Shown here one piece after another: positions 1 through 11,271 of a stretch of 47,168 bases of DNA (the first letter of the stretch is position 1; each line of letters opens with the position of its first letter). The DNA lies in the NCBI GenBank assembly GCA_002104905.1, contig MCFE01000675.1, positions 1 through 47,168 on the forward strand, read 5' to 3'. Source of the stretch: Basidiobolus meristosporus CBS 931.73 (lineage: Eukaryota; Basidiobolomycota; Basidiobolomycetes; Basidiobolales; Basidiobolaceae). The notes below the pieces were generated by a model. It saw nothing but the letters and a program-made list of their open reading frames with translations, did no database searches and had not been told where the DNA came from. Both the position numbers and the translations under genes were made by a program.

Positions 1-206
1 TACTGCTGTTACAGGAATTTCTCCCTCTGCTGAATAGATGGATGGATCTCACTACTAAGTGTGAAAGGTGAGGATGAAGATGCTGCTACAAGTAAGAGGC
101 CTTTGGGATACTGTTCTGGGAGAAGAATGCCCTCCTAAAGACATGGAAGAGAGATTCTTAAAGTACCAGAAGAAAGAACAAAGAGCCTTTAACTTCATTT
201 GCCTTG

Positions 207-555
207 TGTTGTAAAAATTTGTAATTCCACCTAAATATTCACCTAACTTAGTCACTTAGATCATTACCCTCAAATCCTAGAGAATACTGACCAAGTTCCT
301 TGTTGGGATTTACTTAAAATATTTTCACCAAAATACCAGATACCCAAAACATGAAAATTCTCAAAGTTGTCCAAACAGCCCCAAACTTTGCACACATGTT
401 CTTGGGACCTTTCTTAACCTATTCTACATGTTTGCAATGCCAAGACCAGGTAAAAGTATATATACTACTTTTACATTCAATAAATCATTAAGTGAAAACC
501 ACATAATCTACTTGTTCTCCTAATCACCTCCAATATCTCCAAGACTCTTACAACA
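207..555 (+). repeat. Solo copia LTR, forward, nested in gag relict
   Basis: The 349-bp unit starts TGTTGTAA and ends TTACAACA, which are exact inverted repeats. It has the same length as the 5' LTR of the near-intact element. It is flanked on both sides by CCTTG (202-206 and 556-560), a perfect 5-bp target duplication. It interrupts the relict gag between sequence matching about 41995 and 41996 of the intact copy. A solo LTR with an intact duplication implies insertion of a full element followed by LTR-LTR recombination. Confidence 0.95.
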
Positions 556-2738
556 CCTTGATGTCAAAGACAAATTGCTAATTGAAAGCTCAAGAGCAAA
601 AATGGCAAAGAATGCCTGGAAAGCATTAGAAGATACATACAAGTCATGTTCAGCTGCTAAGAAAATGTATCTGAGGCCAATATTCTGTACGACAAAGATG
701 CAGCCAGGGGAAGAAATGAAAAATCTAATCAACAGAGTTACCCTGCTGGTGGATGGGATGGAATTGGTGGGTGTACCAACTACTGATCAGGATGCAATAG
801 TTACCATCCTGAATAGCCTGACAGATGAGTTTCAGGGCCTTGTATCAGCCCTGGAGTCTATAACTGAAGATTTGACCTTAAATATGTATATGGAAGGCTC
901 CTGGATGAAGAATTAAGAAAATCAAGTGCCAATAAGAAGGAAGAGGAAAGTGCGTTAATAAGCTGTAGTAACCAACAAAGAAGGTACCCAAGACTCTACA
1001 AAGGCAACAGCAACCTGTTTTGCAACTACTTTAAAGGAAAGGACAAACATCAGACCGGTGTTTCAAAAAGAGCGTTAATGAGCAAAAGAAGCCTGAATAT
1101 GGAAATGCTGCAACAGCTAAAGATAGACCATTCTTATCCGCACTAAATATGACCACAAACAAGGATTCTCAGATGTTGTATATTGACTCTGGAGCATCTC
1201 AACACTTTACATCCCAAAAAGAACTTTTTACCCAATATCAAGCATTCCAATTAAGAAGGTTTTCATGGGTGACAATGGAACACTTGATGCAGTGTGAGAA
1301 GGAGCTATCCAAGTAAACCTTGGAAGCACTGAAGGAAGCCATACACTGACCTTTGAAGAGGTACCCTATGTATCAGAAATAGCCAATAACCTACTATCTC
1401 TAAGCAAGGCCACAGCAGAAGGACTCAGTTTCAGTTTTGACAATTCTGGATGTAGGATCACTGATTAAAATGGTGCCCATATTGCATTGGGTATCAGAGA
1501 TCAGAATCTATACAAGTTGACTTATATTGCATCATATCTGGAAGCCAATACAAGTAACTTAAATGAAGAAACACCAATGCTTTGGCACAGGAGATTTGGG
1601 TACATCAATTTTGATTATTTGTGCAAATTATCAAAGATCTGCTAATTTCTAGAATAAAAGTTGATCCCCCAGCTAACTTGGAGCACTGTGAAGCCTGCAT
1701 ATATGGGCAACAAGCCAGACAACTGTTCAAGAGCCCTGGGCTAATCAGAGCTAAGAAAAAATTGGATCTAATTTACTCAGATCTGTGTGGACCTATGCAA
1801 AATTTATTGTTTGGCAGGATGAATTATTTAATCACTTTTATTGATGATTATACAAGATACAGGTGAGTCTACTTCATGGAGAGAAAGAAAGAAGCTATGT
1901 CCAAGTTTTGGGAGTTCAAAGCCATGGTGGAGAGAGAAACTGGTGTAAAAATCAAGAAAATATGCTCTGACAATGGTGGAGAGTATACCTCAAAACTTTT
2001 CATCCACTTCTGCAAAATTCATAGGATAAAGCAGGAGACTACTGTACCATACTCCCCACAGCAAAATGGAGTAGCAGAATGTGTTAATGTTGTAAGAGTC
2101 TTGGAGATATTGGAAGTGATTTGGAGAACAAGTTGATTATGTGGTTTTCACTTAATAATTTATTGAATGTAAAAGTAGTGTTTATACTTTTACCTAGTCT
2201 TGGCATTACAAACCCGTAGAATAGGTTAAGGAAGGTCTCAAGAACATGTGTACAAAGTTTGGAGCTTTTTGGACAACTTTGAGAATTTCCATGTTCTGGG
2301 CACCTGGTATTTTGGTGAAAATATTCCAAGTAAATCCTGACAAGGAATTTGGTCAGTATTTTCTAGAATTTAAGGGTAATGATTCAAGTGACTAAGTTAG
2401 GTGAATATTTAGGTGGAATTATGAATTTTTACAACAGTTAACAGATCAATAATTGATATAGCAAGATCTATGATCCATGATCAAAAATTATCCTATGATA
2501 TTTGGGTGGAATCAGTTGTCACAGCTGTATACCTGAAAAATAGGAGTTATAATGAAATACTTTGTGATTCTACTCCATTTGAAGCATGGTATGGATACAG
2601 ACCAAGTGCAGAACATCTAAGAATATTTGGGTGTACAGCATATGCCAAGAAACCGCCAGAAATCAGTAAAAATTTGAGCCAAAAAGTGTAAAATGCATAT
2701 TTTTGGGCTACTGCAACAAGAGTAAGGCAAATGATCAT
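556..2738 (+). pseudogene. Degenerate copia gag-pol coding region
   Basis: Open segments encode fragments of gag (about 575-1060), protease (near 1180), and the integrase zinc region and core (about 1580-2087, resuming 2442-2690). The phrases SDNGGEYTS and [10 protein letters not shown] of the integrase core can still be read near 1970-2075. Frameshifts and stops separate the segments, and an inverted solo LTR at 2088-2436 splits the integrase. At the position where the near-intact copy has an in-frame TGA after the zinc knuckle, this relict has a sense codon (AGC). Coding similarity stops at about 2730, where the copy is deleted into an LTR remnant. Confidence 0.9.
2088..2436 (-). repeat. 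Solo copia LTR, inverted, nested in integrase relict
   Basis: Reverse complement of the 349-bp LTR, with the terminal TGTTGTAA and TTACAACA still exact. It is flanked by GTTAA at 2083-2087 and 2437-2441, a perfect target duplication. It lies in the opposite orientation to the relict element it interrupts, so it came from an independent insertion and later recombined to a solo LTR. Confidence 0.95.
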
Positions 2739-2999
2739 ATTCCTTGTTGGGATTTACTTGGAATATGATCACCAGAATATCAGGTACCCAGAACATGAAA
2801 ATTCTCAAAGTTGTCTAAACAACCCCAATCTTTGCACACATGCTCTTGGGACCTTTCTAAATCTATTCTATGTGCTTGTTATGCCCATACCATGTAAAAG
2901 TATAAATACTACTTTTACATTCAATAAGTCATAAAGTGAAAACCACATAATTTACTTGATCTCCCAATCGCTTCCAATATCTCCAAGACTCTTACAATA
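2739..2999 (+). repeat. Truncated 3' LTR of the relict copia element
   Basis: Matches the last 261 bp of the LTR, including the TATAAATA box near 2901, the AATAAG variant of the poly(A) hexamer, and the terminus (here TTACAATA instead of TTACAACA). The first ~100 bp are missing at the deletion junction with pol. Confidence 0.88.
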
Positions 3000-4592
3000 C
3001 CTAAAGCCCTATGAGAAATCCCAAAGTTGGATCACATTGGATTGTTAGCTAATGTTCTGCTGGTGTCTGCTTCAGATTTCCAGTTAACATTTTTGGTGAA
3101 AGTAACAAGCAGCTAATTACCAAATTTAGTATGAGCACTCAAAGATTTGGACTCCCCTGGAAAGGATGTCTGCTTGTCTTCTATGAAGTTAGTACCTGAG
3201 ATATTAAGAGTTGTCACTTTTGGGAAAGCTGGAATTCCTACATCTGATGGACCGTGGATAGCCTTACGGAAATAATGTGCGCTGCCCAGGAAGCCTACGA
3301 AATTTGATATGCACTAACGAGGTTCGATTCCACCTGAATGGGGAACAACCATCAATATGCGCACATCCTCCTTTGGCTTCATCAAAAGAGTGGTCGTGTT
3401 TGCCGACCTCGCACAAACCCGCCTGCTCTTCGGTTGACAGTGGTGGCCTGAAGGCGGGTTTTCAACGAATCTTGGATTGATGCGAATTCCGAGGGGCACA
3501 GGCTTGGGCGAGAAGGATATCAGGTTGGATATCGGAATATGAGTCACCAACTGATACAGAGGGGATCCATCATGGACCGGTATTCGGCTGATCCTCTGTG
3601 ATACATGTGAATGCATGTAAGTAGATCCAACAGGTACAAAAGTGGCCCCACTTTTCTGTGCCCTCGGTGCAAGTTGGTTGCTCAAGGGTGAAATCAACAT
3701 CAACAGCACCACTTTTCCTCGCCTTCTTACCCAGGAAATCGGTATTAGGTCAGCGAGTCTGATTCGGGCTAAATCGACATCGAGGCCTCATGTCGTTATC
3801 AGTCCATTCTAGGCAACATCATCGTTGCTATGGTCTGGATATCCAATGAGTTTCATTTGCATCCTCACCAACACCACCTTCTAGAACCACAGAAAAAGAT
3901 CCCCTGTCGTTCCACATTGCCGACATGCCATCGTTACGTTGCGGGATGTCAACGACCGGGAAACCAACCAGATGGACATCAGCCTGAGCACTTCATTGAC
4001 AAAGGGGTATATTTTATGGCACTGCATACAAGTGATTTAGTCTATGATACGTTGAGACTTACGAAGACAACAGGAACTCATACAATCTCCAGGTCTACAA
4101 CTCACAAAGGACTCCATGACAGCCAGGGTTTACTCCGGTAGCGAGTTGCTCATAGACGGGGTATCAAAGGGTAACCATGGTGGAGGCCTAGGGGACTGCT
4201 TCCAAGCGCTCATGGATGCAGTACATGTTGAAGGCATCGGCAAAGCGACATTGCAAAAACTACCATGTAACGGGACGATAAGATGATTTGCTGAACGGTT
4301 CAAATGCAGCGGCGACTTGATTGTGAGCTGGTGCGATCTCGTCGAGACATGATGGCTACTGCCAAATGCAACAATCCGGGTGCTTCGTCGAGGCCTAGCT
4401 TGTCTCGCCCCGCCAATCAGGTACCCGGGAATTTCGGGTTCGAAATCATTGCGTCTAGGGAAAGATGGCCAGTCATTGGTGATGACGCAACTGATTCGAC
4501 GTGGTGGTACATGTGCAGATCAATTTGTTTGAAAAATCCAGTTTCTGGTCTGAACCACACACCCTTGACTCTGCGTTCCGCCAACCAACCAT
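3000..4592. other. No supported gene (1.6 kb)
   Basis: Short overlapping ORFs occur on both strands, but none shows a recognisable domain, plausible splicing or a convincing start context. Base composition is mixed, with a GC-richer part after about 3240. A T-loop-like GGTTCGATTCC at 3320 has no acceptor stem around it. The right end must contain the Emp24 promoter; I see no clear TATA box. Confidence 0.5.
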
Positions 4593-5395
4593 ATGCATAC
4601 ACAGGCCAACTTCGGAGTAGCAGTGTTGGTGCTGTTCAGTGCTTTGCTCACCTCCGTCTATTCTTATACCATCACCGTTCAACCGCACACCACAGAATGC
4701 TTTTACGAGGAATTGCTCCCCGAGGAGAAGATCTCCATTTCGTACCAGGTGGCTCAATCTGACTACGACATCAACTTCAAGGTATCTCGCCCGTCTTGGT
4801 CCAACCACCTTCCCACCCGCCGACGAAACTAACCCCACCCACCTAGGTCCGCAACCCCCGCGCGCAAATCGTATACCAAGCAAACAACCAGAAGGAGAAC
4901 GTGTTCAACCTCGGCGAAAACATTGAAATGGGCCGTTACGAGTATTGCTTCATGAACCAGGATTCTAAGGGCAAAATTATCATGTGGAATGTCCATGGCA
5001 ACAGAAAGCTACTATCTGGCCAGGCCCTGTCCGACGAAGGTACGTGGTTTGAATTGTGTAGCCGTCCCGTGCCATTGATAATAATGGGGCATCTCTTTCA
5101 GGCGTAAGCCCTATCCGCGATGAGCTGTACACCCTCATCGAGAGCATCAATTCCATCAAAGATCAACAACTGTATATGAGAAGTCGTGAGAGAACGCACC
5201 GTAACAGTAAGTGGATGGGAATTCTTTACGACCATTCGGACAACTAATAACCAATGCTATCAAGCCTCCGAAAGCACGAACAGCCGTGTGAAGTGGTGGT
5301 CCATTATCCAAGCGTTCCTACTCATCATCGTATGCGCATTCCAGATCGCTTACTTGAAACACTTCTTTGAGGTGCGACACAAGCATGGAATCTAG
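4593..5395 (+). CDS. p24/Emp24 family cargo receptor (GOLD domain)
   Basis: Four exons (4593-4781, 4847-5039, 5102-5206, 5265-5395) join in frame to 205 aa, the usual length for the family. Residues 1-24 form a signal peptide. A GOLD domain follows, with the conserved cysteine pair C36 (ECFYEE) and C97 (YEYCF). Next come a coiled-coil region, the family signature RNTSESTNSRV, one transmembrane helix near the C-terminus and a short cytosolic tail containing YLKHFFEVR. The tail FF pair is the known COPII/COPI contact; the extreme end KHGI is not a classic KKxx. p24 proteins cycle between ER and Golgi and select cargo such as GPI proteins. Closest in feel to Emp24/TMED2, but the exact subfamily is inferred. 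It converges on the HPP gene. Confidence 0.95.
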
Positions 5396-5832
5396 GCGTC
5401 AGGGGCGACCCTGTATTGTCGGATTTTTGCATCCTTTCACTTGTCTAAAGTTGAAATAAATGAATTGATCGGCATCCAATGCTACTCGACGTTCAGCGAA
5501 GGGAATAGGCTGTTTGAGGCAAGCAGCGGCAACAATTGAGTAGCGACGTATGACCTGGCCAACACCCGCCATGTTTTCTTTGTACTTTGCTTGCACACAG
5601 TGGGGTACTATATCTACTTCGTACAAATATCTTATAAAATGACAGCCCCAATGGACCACTACTCGTCAAGGAAGTGAAGCACATCAAGCGGCATCTAAAC
5701 CACATTGTTCTGTTTCCAGCAGTTTGAAAAAATCTGCCCGTGAATCAACCTCCGGTGCAAAGCCCTAATCACGATATGTTGCAAATCTACACGGTGGAAT
5801 TTTATAGTACATAAATAATAACTAGGATCAAA
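5396..5832. other. Convergent intergenic region, Emp24 / HPP gene
   Basis: Shared 3' flank of two converging genes. It holds an AATAAA at 5455-5460 for the plus-strand gene. No additional gene is supported. Confidence 0.7.
5455..5460 (+). terminator. Poly(A) signal AATAAA of the Emp24-like gene
   Basis: Canonical hexamer 60 bp after the stop codon of the p24 gene, in the expected place for fungal 3' end formation. Confidence 0.6.
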
Positions 5833-6986
5833 TCAACTTTGGTGCAAGGTAGTTGTGCTCCGAAGCAGCTTCAGCTCTTGCTCCACCGCCTGCAGGCGGG
5901 TCAACGTATCCTCGTATTTCTTCTGGTAAGATTCGGCGAGCAATCTGTATTGGGTGCAGTGAGCAGCCTCGGTCCCATCATCAACCATGGCCACAACGGT
6001 GGAGCCATCCTGCTGATGTACCGAATCCGGCTCTGTATGAAGGCCGTTGGTGTCGTGGCAAATGCTGTTGTCCGATGCAGCAGTTTCCTTTAAGTTTGCA
6101 TTCGAGGAGTTGATTATCTTGGGCCCGTACATCTCACCCCGATCGTCGGACAGGTCGATTTGCGTGTCGACGCTGCTGTCTGACTCATTGACGTATTCGA
6201 CGATGACATCCGGCTTGCGGGGGTAACGCCAATATAGTGGGTATTGTCTTGCGAGATTGTTGAATATCAAGGCCACAAACAGCATTAATACGGCGCCAAA
6301 TAGAATCGGCATCGCCATGTATAAATAACCGAGATCGGATATCTTTGGCCCACTGGTTACCGCAATCAGAGCGGTCGCGCCACCGGGCGGATGGACAGTT
6401 CGAGTGATCTGCATGGCCACAATCGCAATAGATACCGATAGGGCAGCCTGCAACCACATGAAGTTGTCTGGTCTGGCGAAGATGGCGGTGCATATTTTGC
6501 CTATGGAGACGCCGACGAATGCCGAGATAACATGTCCGCCAACTGGAGAAGAACGATGATTAGCAAGAGAATCCAAGGTGACATACATGAAGCCAATGAT
6601 GATTGCTTACCGAAGCTCCTAGGCTGTGCCAGCGGCGAATCGATCACACCATAGATTAGAACGGCGGAAGCACCCTAGGAGCAGGTTGAGCAATGGTTAA
6701 TCTTAGCGTCTTTCCCGAACGTAAATGTGGCCAAATTGGCCGGGATACTTACAAAGGAGCCCACCATCGTGGGCAGTTGATGCGAGACAAATAGGTCGGC
6801 ATGATAGGAGAGTGCCGCTACGAACCCAACCCCAACGAAGGAGGCGATAAACGACCACACCAACACTTTGACTGACGGTATCCTGGGGAAGATTCCTCGG
6901 TAAGTCCCGAGCATCTTACGAAAGTACTTTGGGATTTTTGGATTGCGGTGGTAGGCGACCGCTGGCTTGGAAAACAGGGGTTTCAT
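5833..6986 (-). CDS. HPP-family integral membrane protein
   Basis: Three exons (6986-6753, 6674-6611, 6542-5833) give 335 aa. The N-terminal half has hydrophobic segments at about 42-62 and 78-92 and two further helices, with the family hallmarks GSFGASAVL (residues 76-84), SPLAQPR and the eponymous HPP at 150-152 (TVHPPGGATAL). The C-terminal third is hydrophilic and ends in a predicted coiled coil rich in E, L and K. HPP proteins are membrane proteins of plastids, bacteria and fungi; a nitrite transport role was shown for plant/cyanobacterial members, but fungal function is not settled. The start was taken at 6986 because a TATA box lies at 7068-7075; a longer frame beginning at 7013 uses TTG and has a stop just upstream. 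Confidence 0.92.
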
Positions 6987-7067
6987 GTTGGGATCACTTG
7001 GATGGCTCGACAATAGGTTGGGACGGAATTCACCAAGAAAACTTGGCGATCATGGCCAACCCACCGG

Positions 7068-7075
7068 CTTTTATA
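7068..7075 (-). promoter_or_regulatory. TATA box of HPP gene
   Basis: TATAAAAG on the minus strand, about 80 bp upstream of the chosen ATG at 6986. It supports the short start and places the in-frame upstream sequence largely outside the transcript. Confidence 0.55.
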
Positions 7076-8170
7076 CCAGCCTGCAAAACAAAAAACCTTC
7101 CGCTGTCTTGGATAGAACATTAATAATATATGATGTAACCCCTTCGTTATGAAATCTAATGGTGATTGATCTCACCACCTTCCTCGCCCAATAGATTTAA
7201 GGTTACTCGAGAAATCCATCAGTAAATTGCTATTTCTGGTCAAGTGGTACGATTGGAGGAAGCAACTGGGCCAATGCTATCCTTGATCTGCTCCTGGGAT
7301 GGCTGTTGGCTGATCTTCCTGCTCAGTATAGCAGGAGGGGAGGTGCCTAAGCCAGATGGGATGGAGCTGTGTAATAACTCAGAGAAGACTGTTGCCATTG
7401 CTGCAACCACGCACGAGACACCCAGGACGAGTGAGCGTGCCTACTGAGCAGGGCATGGCTCTTTGATTTGGAAATCGGCCTTGTGGTCGTTAGACCAAAC
7501 AACTCCGATCATGAGCCATCCTCAGATCAATTACTAATCGGGACGGGGGTTTTTTTTACGATGAACACGATAAGATTCTAAGCATAAATACCTGATCCGT
7601 TTTCCTCTTTAGACACTAAATGAACCATACAGCACCGGGCATACAATTCGGTGGTAGCTTATTAAGGTTTCGGTGCGGGAAGGGCCAGTTTGGAAGTCGG
7701 AGCATTAGTGGCATGCCACCGCAGTTGAAACGCCAATCGATCCGAGTCAGCTGAAAGGCCAACCCATACTGTCCAGAATCTCCCTGCATCCAACCAGGAT
7801 TGGCAATCCATGAGGATGATGTCTGTGGCATCGATCTGCCTGCAAGGAGCTCCGAGGAAAGAAATTCTTGGTGGAAGTTTATTGCGCGAATATCTATTGA
7901 GTGGATATGGCCCATGCAAAGGCAGGAACCATTCTTGGTGATCAATCAACCGTATAGAAACATATATGCAAAAGCCAGGGCCAGGGTTCGTTTGATGGCA
8001 GGTCAAAAGAACAAGCCGATCCGGATTAAACGAAGAAATCCAAGTGAATAAGTGAATGTACGGAAAATACAAAATGTGTAAAACTCGATGCGAAAATGCT
8101 AGATAAAAAGCGTGATGCTTGCTGAACGTACGACGCTCGCCAATCAAATAGAAACCCATCGTCCAGTATG
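7076..8170. other. Intergenic: HPP promoter and bHLH 3' flank (1.1 kb)
   Basis: Left part is upstream of the HPP gene; right part lies downstream of the bHLH stop codon. A short T-run occurs near 7551. The 165-aa minus-strand frame at 7662-8159 has no recognisable features and probably overlaps the bHLH 3' UTR. No gene is supported. Confidence 0.6.
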
Positions 8171-9525
8171 TTAGTACATATTCATGCTTCCGTTGTACTC
8201 TCGAAACATCATGTGTGGCGGGCCCCTCGAGTGGGCGCTTGCAGGCAACTGGTGATTGTGTGGCGAAGGACCATGGCTTACAAAATGTTGAGGGTTGTTT
8301 GTGGAAGGCAACGGAGCATTAGGTGCCGGGAGTTGAAAGCCGAATGGACTGACAGGTGGAGTATTTCGGGGAGCCGCAGCACTAAGTGTATGCATATGTG
8401 AAAGGGTTATGGTGCTCATTGAGGCAAATTGGGCCATTCCCGGAAGAGTGTGGCAATCGGCACGGAAACGTTTACTCCCGCCAAGAATTGGATAGTTCGA
8501 ATAACTGCTGGAACAAGCCTCATAACCGAAACTATCTGGGTCGGGATGGAATGGGGCCTTGTTTGGCACTGATTCGGCCACAGCTATGCTTGGTTGATCG
8601 GTGTGGCTCATATCAATAACAGGCTTTGACAGATCTAGTATCTGTGCAGTTGATTCCAACTTCACTTCATCTCTCATATTATGTTTAGGCGAGTCGTCTA
8701 ACGCCATCTCTTTGGGTTTGCTGTCGTTCGTAGGCTGAGCCGGGGTCTCCGGTTCCAAGGATGCTTGGGGAGACATTTGTTCAGAAGAGCTAATTTCTTC
8801 TTCATTATCTGAGCCTTGACCCTCTTTTTCCCCAAGCTCAACGTCATTGTCATCCTCAGAATCGTCCGAGCTCTCTTGAACAGTGCTTTTTCTTTTTCGG
8901 GCTTCTTGAACTTCTTCAGCCTCTTCTTCCAAAGGTTCCTCCCCTTTTAAAATCCTAACCTCATTCTTTACCGCTCTAAGCTCGCTTTTAAGTTGCTGGG
9001 AGGGTGGAAACAAACTAGGGTTAATCTCCCAACAAGAAGAATTGTAGCCCACTCTACTAGAAGTACCTTGATATAGTCCGCAGCAAGTTTCAGGATATTC
9101 CCTTTGTTCGATTTAGGGGTGGAGTCGGAACCAGGTAAAAGTTTGGAAATCTCCATGATGGTGGCGTTGATATTGTCGCGCCGCTTTCTCTCGACGGAGT
9201 TGTGGTTTTCGCGCCGTTTCTGAAGCCTCTCTAAGGCAGTAGAGCTATCTATGCTCTTTCTATTCAAAATGTTCACGCCGTTGACCTTGTAGCTACTGTT
9301 TTTCTTAGCTTTTGGCTTCTTTCCACCGTGATGGGGATTTAAATCAGCAGTGAAGTTCAGAAATAATGGTTGCGCCGAAGGAGGTTGCGAAGGCTTTTGT
9401 TTCACCTCACCATGGAGGCTGTCCTCGTCAAAAGGGGAGGCAAAACGGGAGGAGGGTTTGCTGTTTGGGTAAGCATAATAAGAGGAGTAGTCCACCTGAT
9501 CTTTATAGTGATTAAGGGGAGGCAT
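8171..9525 (-). CDS. bHLH transcription factor (USF/MITF-like basic region)
   Basis: Two exons (9525-9067, 8995-8171; 71-bp intron inside helix 2) give 427 aa. The bHLH spans about residues 103-160. Its basic region has the class B triad H108, E112 and R116 (in NHNSVERKRRDNIN), which predicts binding to CACGTG-type E-boxes. Helix 1 is ISKLLPG, followed by a loop and NKGNILKLAADYIKQL. The zipper after helix 2 is short and ends in acidic, Ser-rich sequence (about 170-235). The C-terminal half is rich in Pro, Ser, Asn and His, typical of a disordered activation region. The intron removes a frame that would otherwise run into unrelated sequence. Nuclear location is expected. No orthologue name can be given. 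Confidence 0.93.
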
Positions 9526-11271
9526 TGCGCGAACGAATACTAGACTAGTTTCAAGCTATCTTCGAAGGGCCACGAGATGGAGAATAGGCTCTCTGTAAAA
9601 CAGTGCAGCGTGTCCCGAGAAACTGAACAGCAGAACAAGGTGCTAATATCTGTGGAGTTCGTCTTGATGAAGAGTAAAAAAATTGGGGAGGGTTCTGAGT
9701 TCGAATAGCAACAATAACGTGTAAACTGGTGTTCGAAATTTAACATGAAACCTTGAATCAGAATATCCGGTTAATTTGGAGTGGAATACAAATATAATGT
9801 TCACAGGAGTCTTTCGTAATTTGATTGGAGTTCGATATATTTGGTCATGAGATATTTTTCTGGAAAAAATCCCATCGAACTGGGCAATACTATGGTGTCT
9901 TGCACTAGTGCCACCCCCGAATGATTTGACAAGCCCCAAGAGCGTGACTTCATGTATGAACTTATTTGGTTCCTACGATTCCATCATATGGGAATGGTTC
10001 AACTAATGTTGACTATTTGAGCGGCAACCCTGGGTGTTCTGATTATTCATGAGGAATTGCGACATTTATAGATGTGGAGAGGGCACACGAAATATTAATC
10101 GAGTATTTGGCATGTACCTAGGTGTTTCTTAGCCTACGGAATTGTGCTACAGGAAGCGATTGGTGAAGAAAATCCAAAAGCGACGATGCTAATTTATACT
10201 TGTGGGGAATTTGCCCTTTTTATTATTGAAGATACTTGGGGAGCAGAGTTGATCAAGTTCCTCTATGCTGTTGATTGAAGCACGTTGATGTAGCATTGTT
10301 ACCTAGCCGGAAAGAGTTAACCAATGCTTTTGCTTGTAGGAGCACTACGCCGAATTCACCAAGCCAAAGCATGTTTGTGTCAGCTTCTCACATTCAGTTT
10401 GCTATTGGAGTTACCACTGTACTACAAGCCATCGAAGCTAGCACGAAATCCAGCAAGTGAGCTGATTTCATTACATCTGCTGCTACGGATCTACATTTAC
10501 ATTGTTGGTTCCCAAATTGAGCCGTTGAGTCTGGCGCAGGAATCATCCTAGATCCTTTGGTTATTGTTAGTACATTGAGCTTGTGATTCGGGCGGTTGGC
10601 TAATATCCTATTTAGTGTGCTGGAGTAGTGAGACACCTGATACTTTAGGGACAGCCAATGGTAACTGCGATGGTGGTTTACCAAGTATTCTTGAAAAAAA
10701 TCTAACCCTCTTTTACGGCAGGGAAGTTATAATTCCAGAACACAGTGATCTATATTGATTCCCAATATGGGAGGTGCTCGAAGGCCATTTATTACTCTGA
10801 GATTGGTTGCATTTACGCCAACGGTTACATCCACAGTTCAGAAAGATGAACGAACTGTGGCTTATATGAAATGGGTTTTCCGAGCATGGATCTAGTAATA
10901 ATAAGCTGTCAAAGAGACTGTGGTCGTCATATCACTTCGGTGTAATCCAATCTCTAGGGTCAAATGTGGGCATGATATCAGCCGATAATGGAGATTCTGA
11001 AGCTTGGGAAGGGCTAGATGAGGCAGGCGCGGTCTACTCAGCTTTTGGATTATGTCGTTAAAATGAGCTCGAGTTATAGAGCACTAAGGAACATTAACTA
11101 ATGTTCTCATAAAATACTGCGACCAGGATCATAAGACAATTTGGGAGGAGCCCAAAGTTTACTAGTGGAAAACAAGTCAAAGTAGATGAAGGATTATGTA
11201 ACACAAAGAGTCGATATCGGCATTAATTGTCAGAACAAATGTGCAATTTGTACATGATTCTGCGATATATT
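9526..11271. other. No supported gene (1.7 kb), bHLH upstream region
   Basis: Upstream of the bHLH gene and downstream of CIA1. Only short unremarkable frames on both strands. A long 5' flank fits a regulated transcription factor, but I identify no specific operator. Confidence 0.5.

Larger units (their letters stand above)
1..2999 (+). mobile_element. Relict Ty1/copia retrotransposon, left end outside window
   Basis: This stretch aligns base for base, with many substitutions and small indels, to the near-intact copia element at 41402-46086. It begins inside gag and runs through the zinc-knuckle region, protease, integrase and the start of the post-integrase region. At about 2738 it jumps into the last 261 bp of an LTR that ends at 2999, so the reverse transcriptase, RNase H and the first part of the 3' LTR are deleted. 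Two solo LTRs (207-555 and 2088-2436) were inserted later. In-frame stops and frameshifts are scattered throughout, so it is dead. The 5' LTR is not in the window. Confidence 0.93.

Noticed and set aside
3316-3335. GGTTCGATTCC, a tRNA T-loop-like sequence
   Set aside because: The T-stem has two mismatches and no 7-bp acceptor stem or anticodon arm can be drawn upstream.
4432-4450. Second T-loop-like sequence GGTTCGAAATC
   Set aside because: Flanking arms do not pair; no cloverleaf.
4304-4762. 152-aa plus-strand frame
   Set aside because: It overlaps the first Emp24 exon in another frame and has no recognisable content.
7662-8159. 165-aa minus-strand frame downstream of the bHLH gene
   Set aside because: No domain, odd composition; most likely bHLH 3' UTR.
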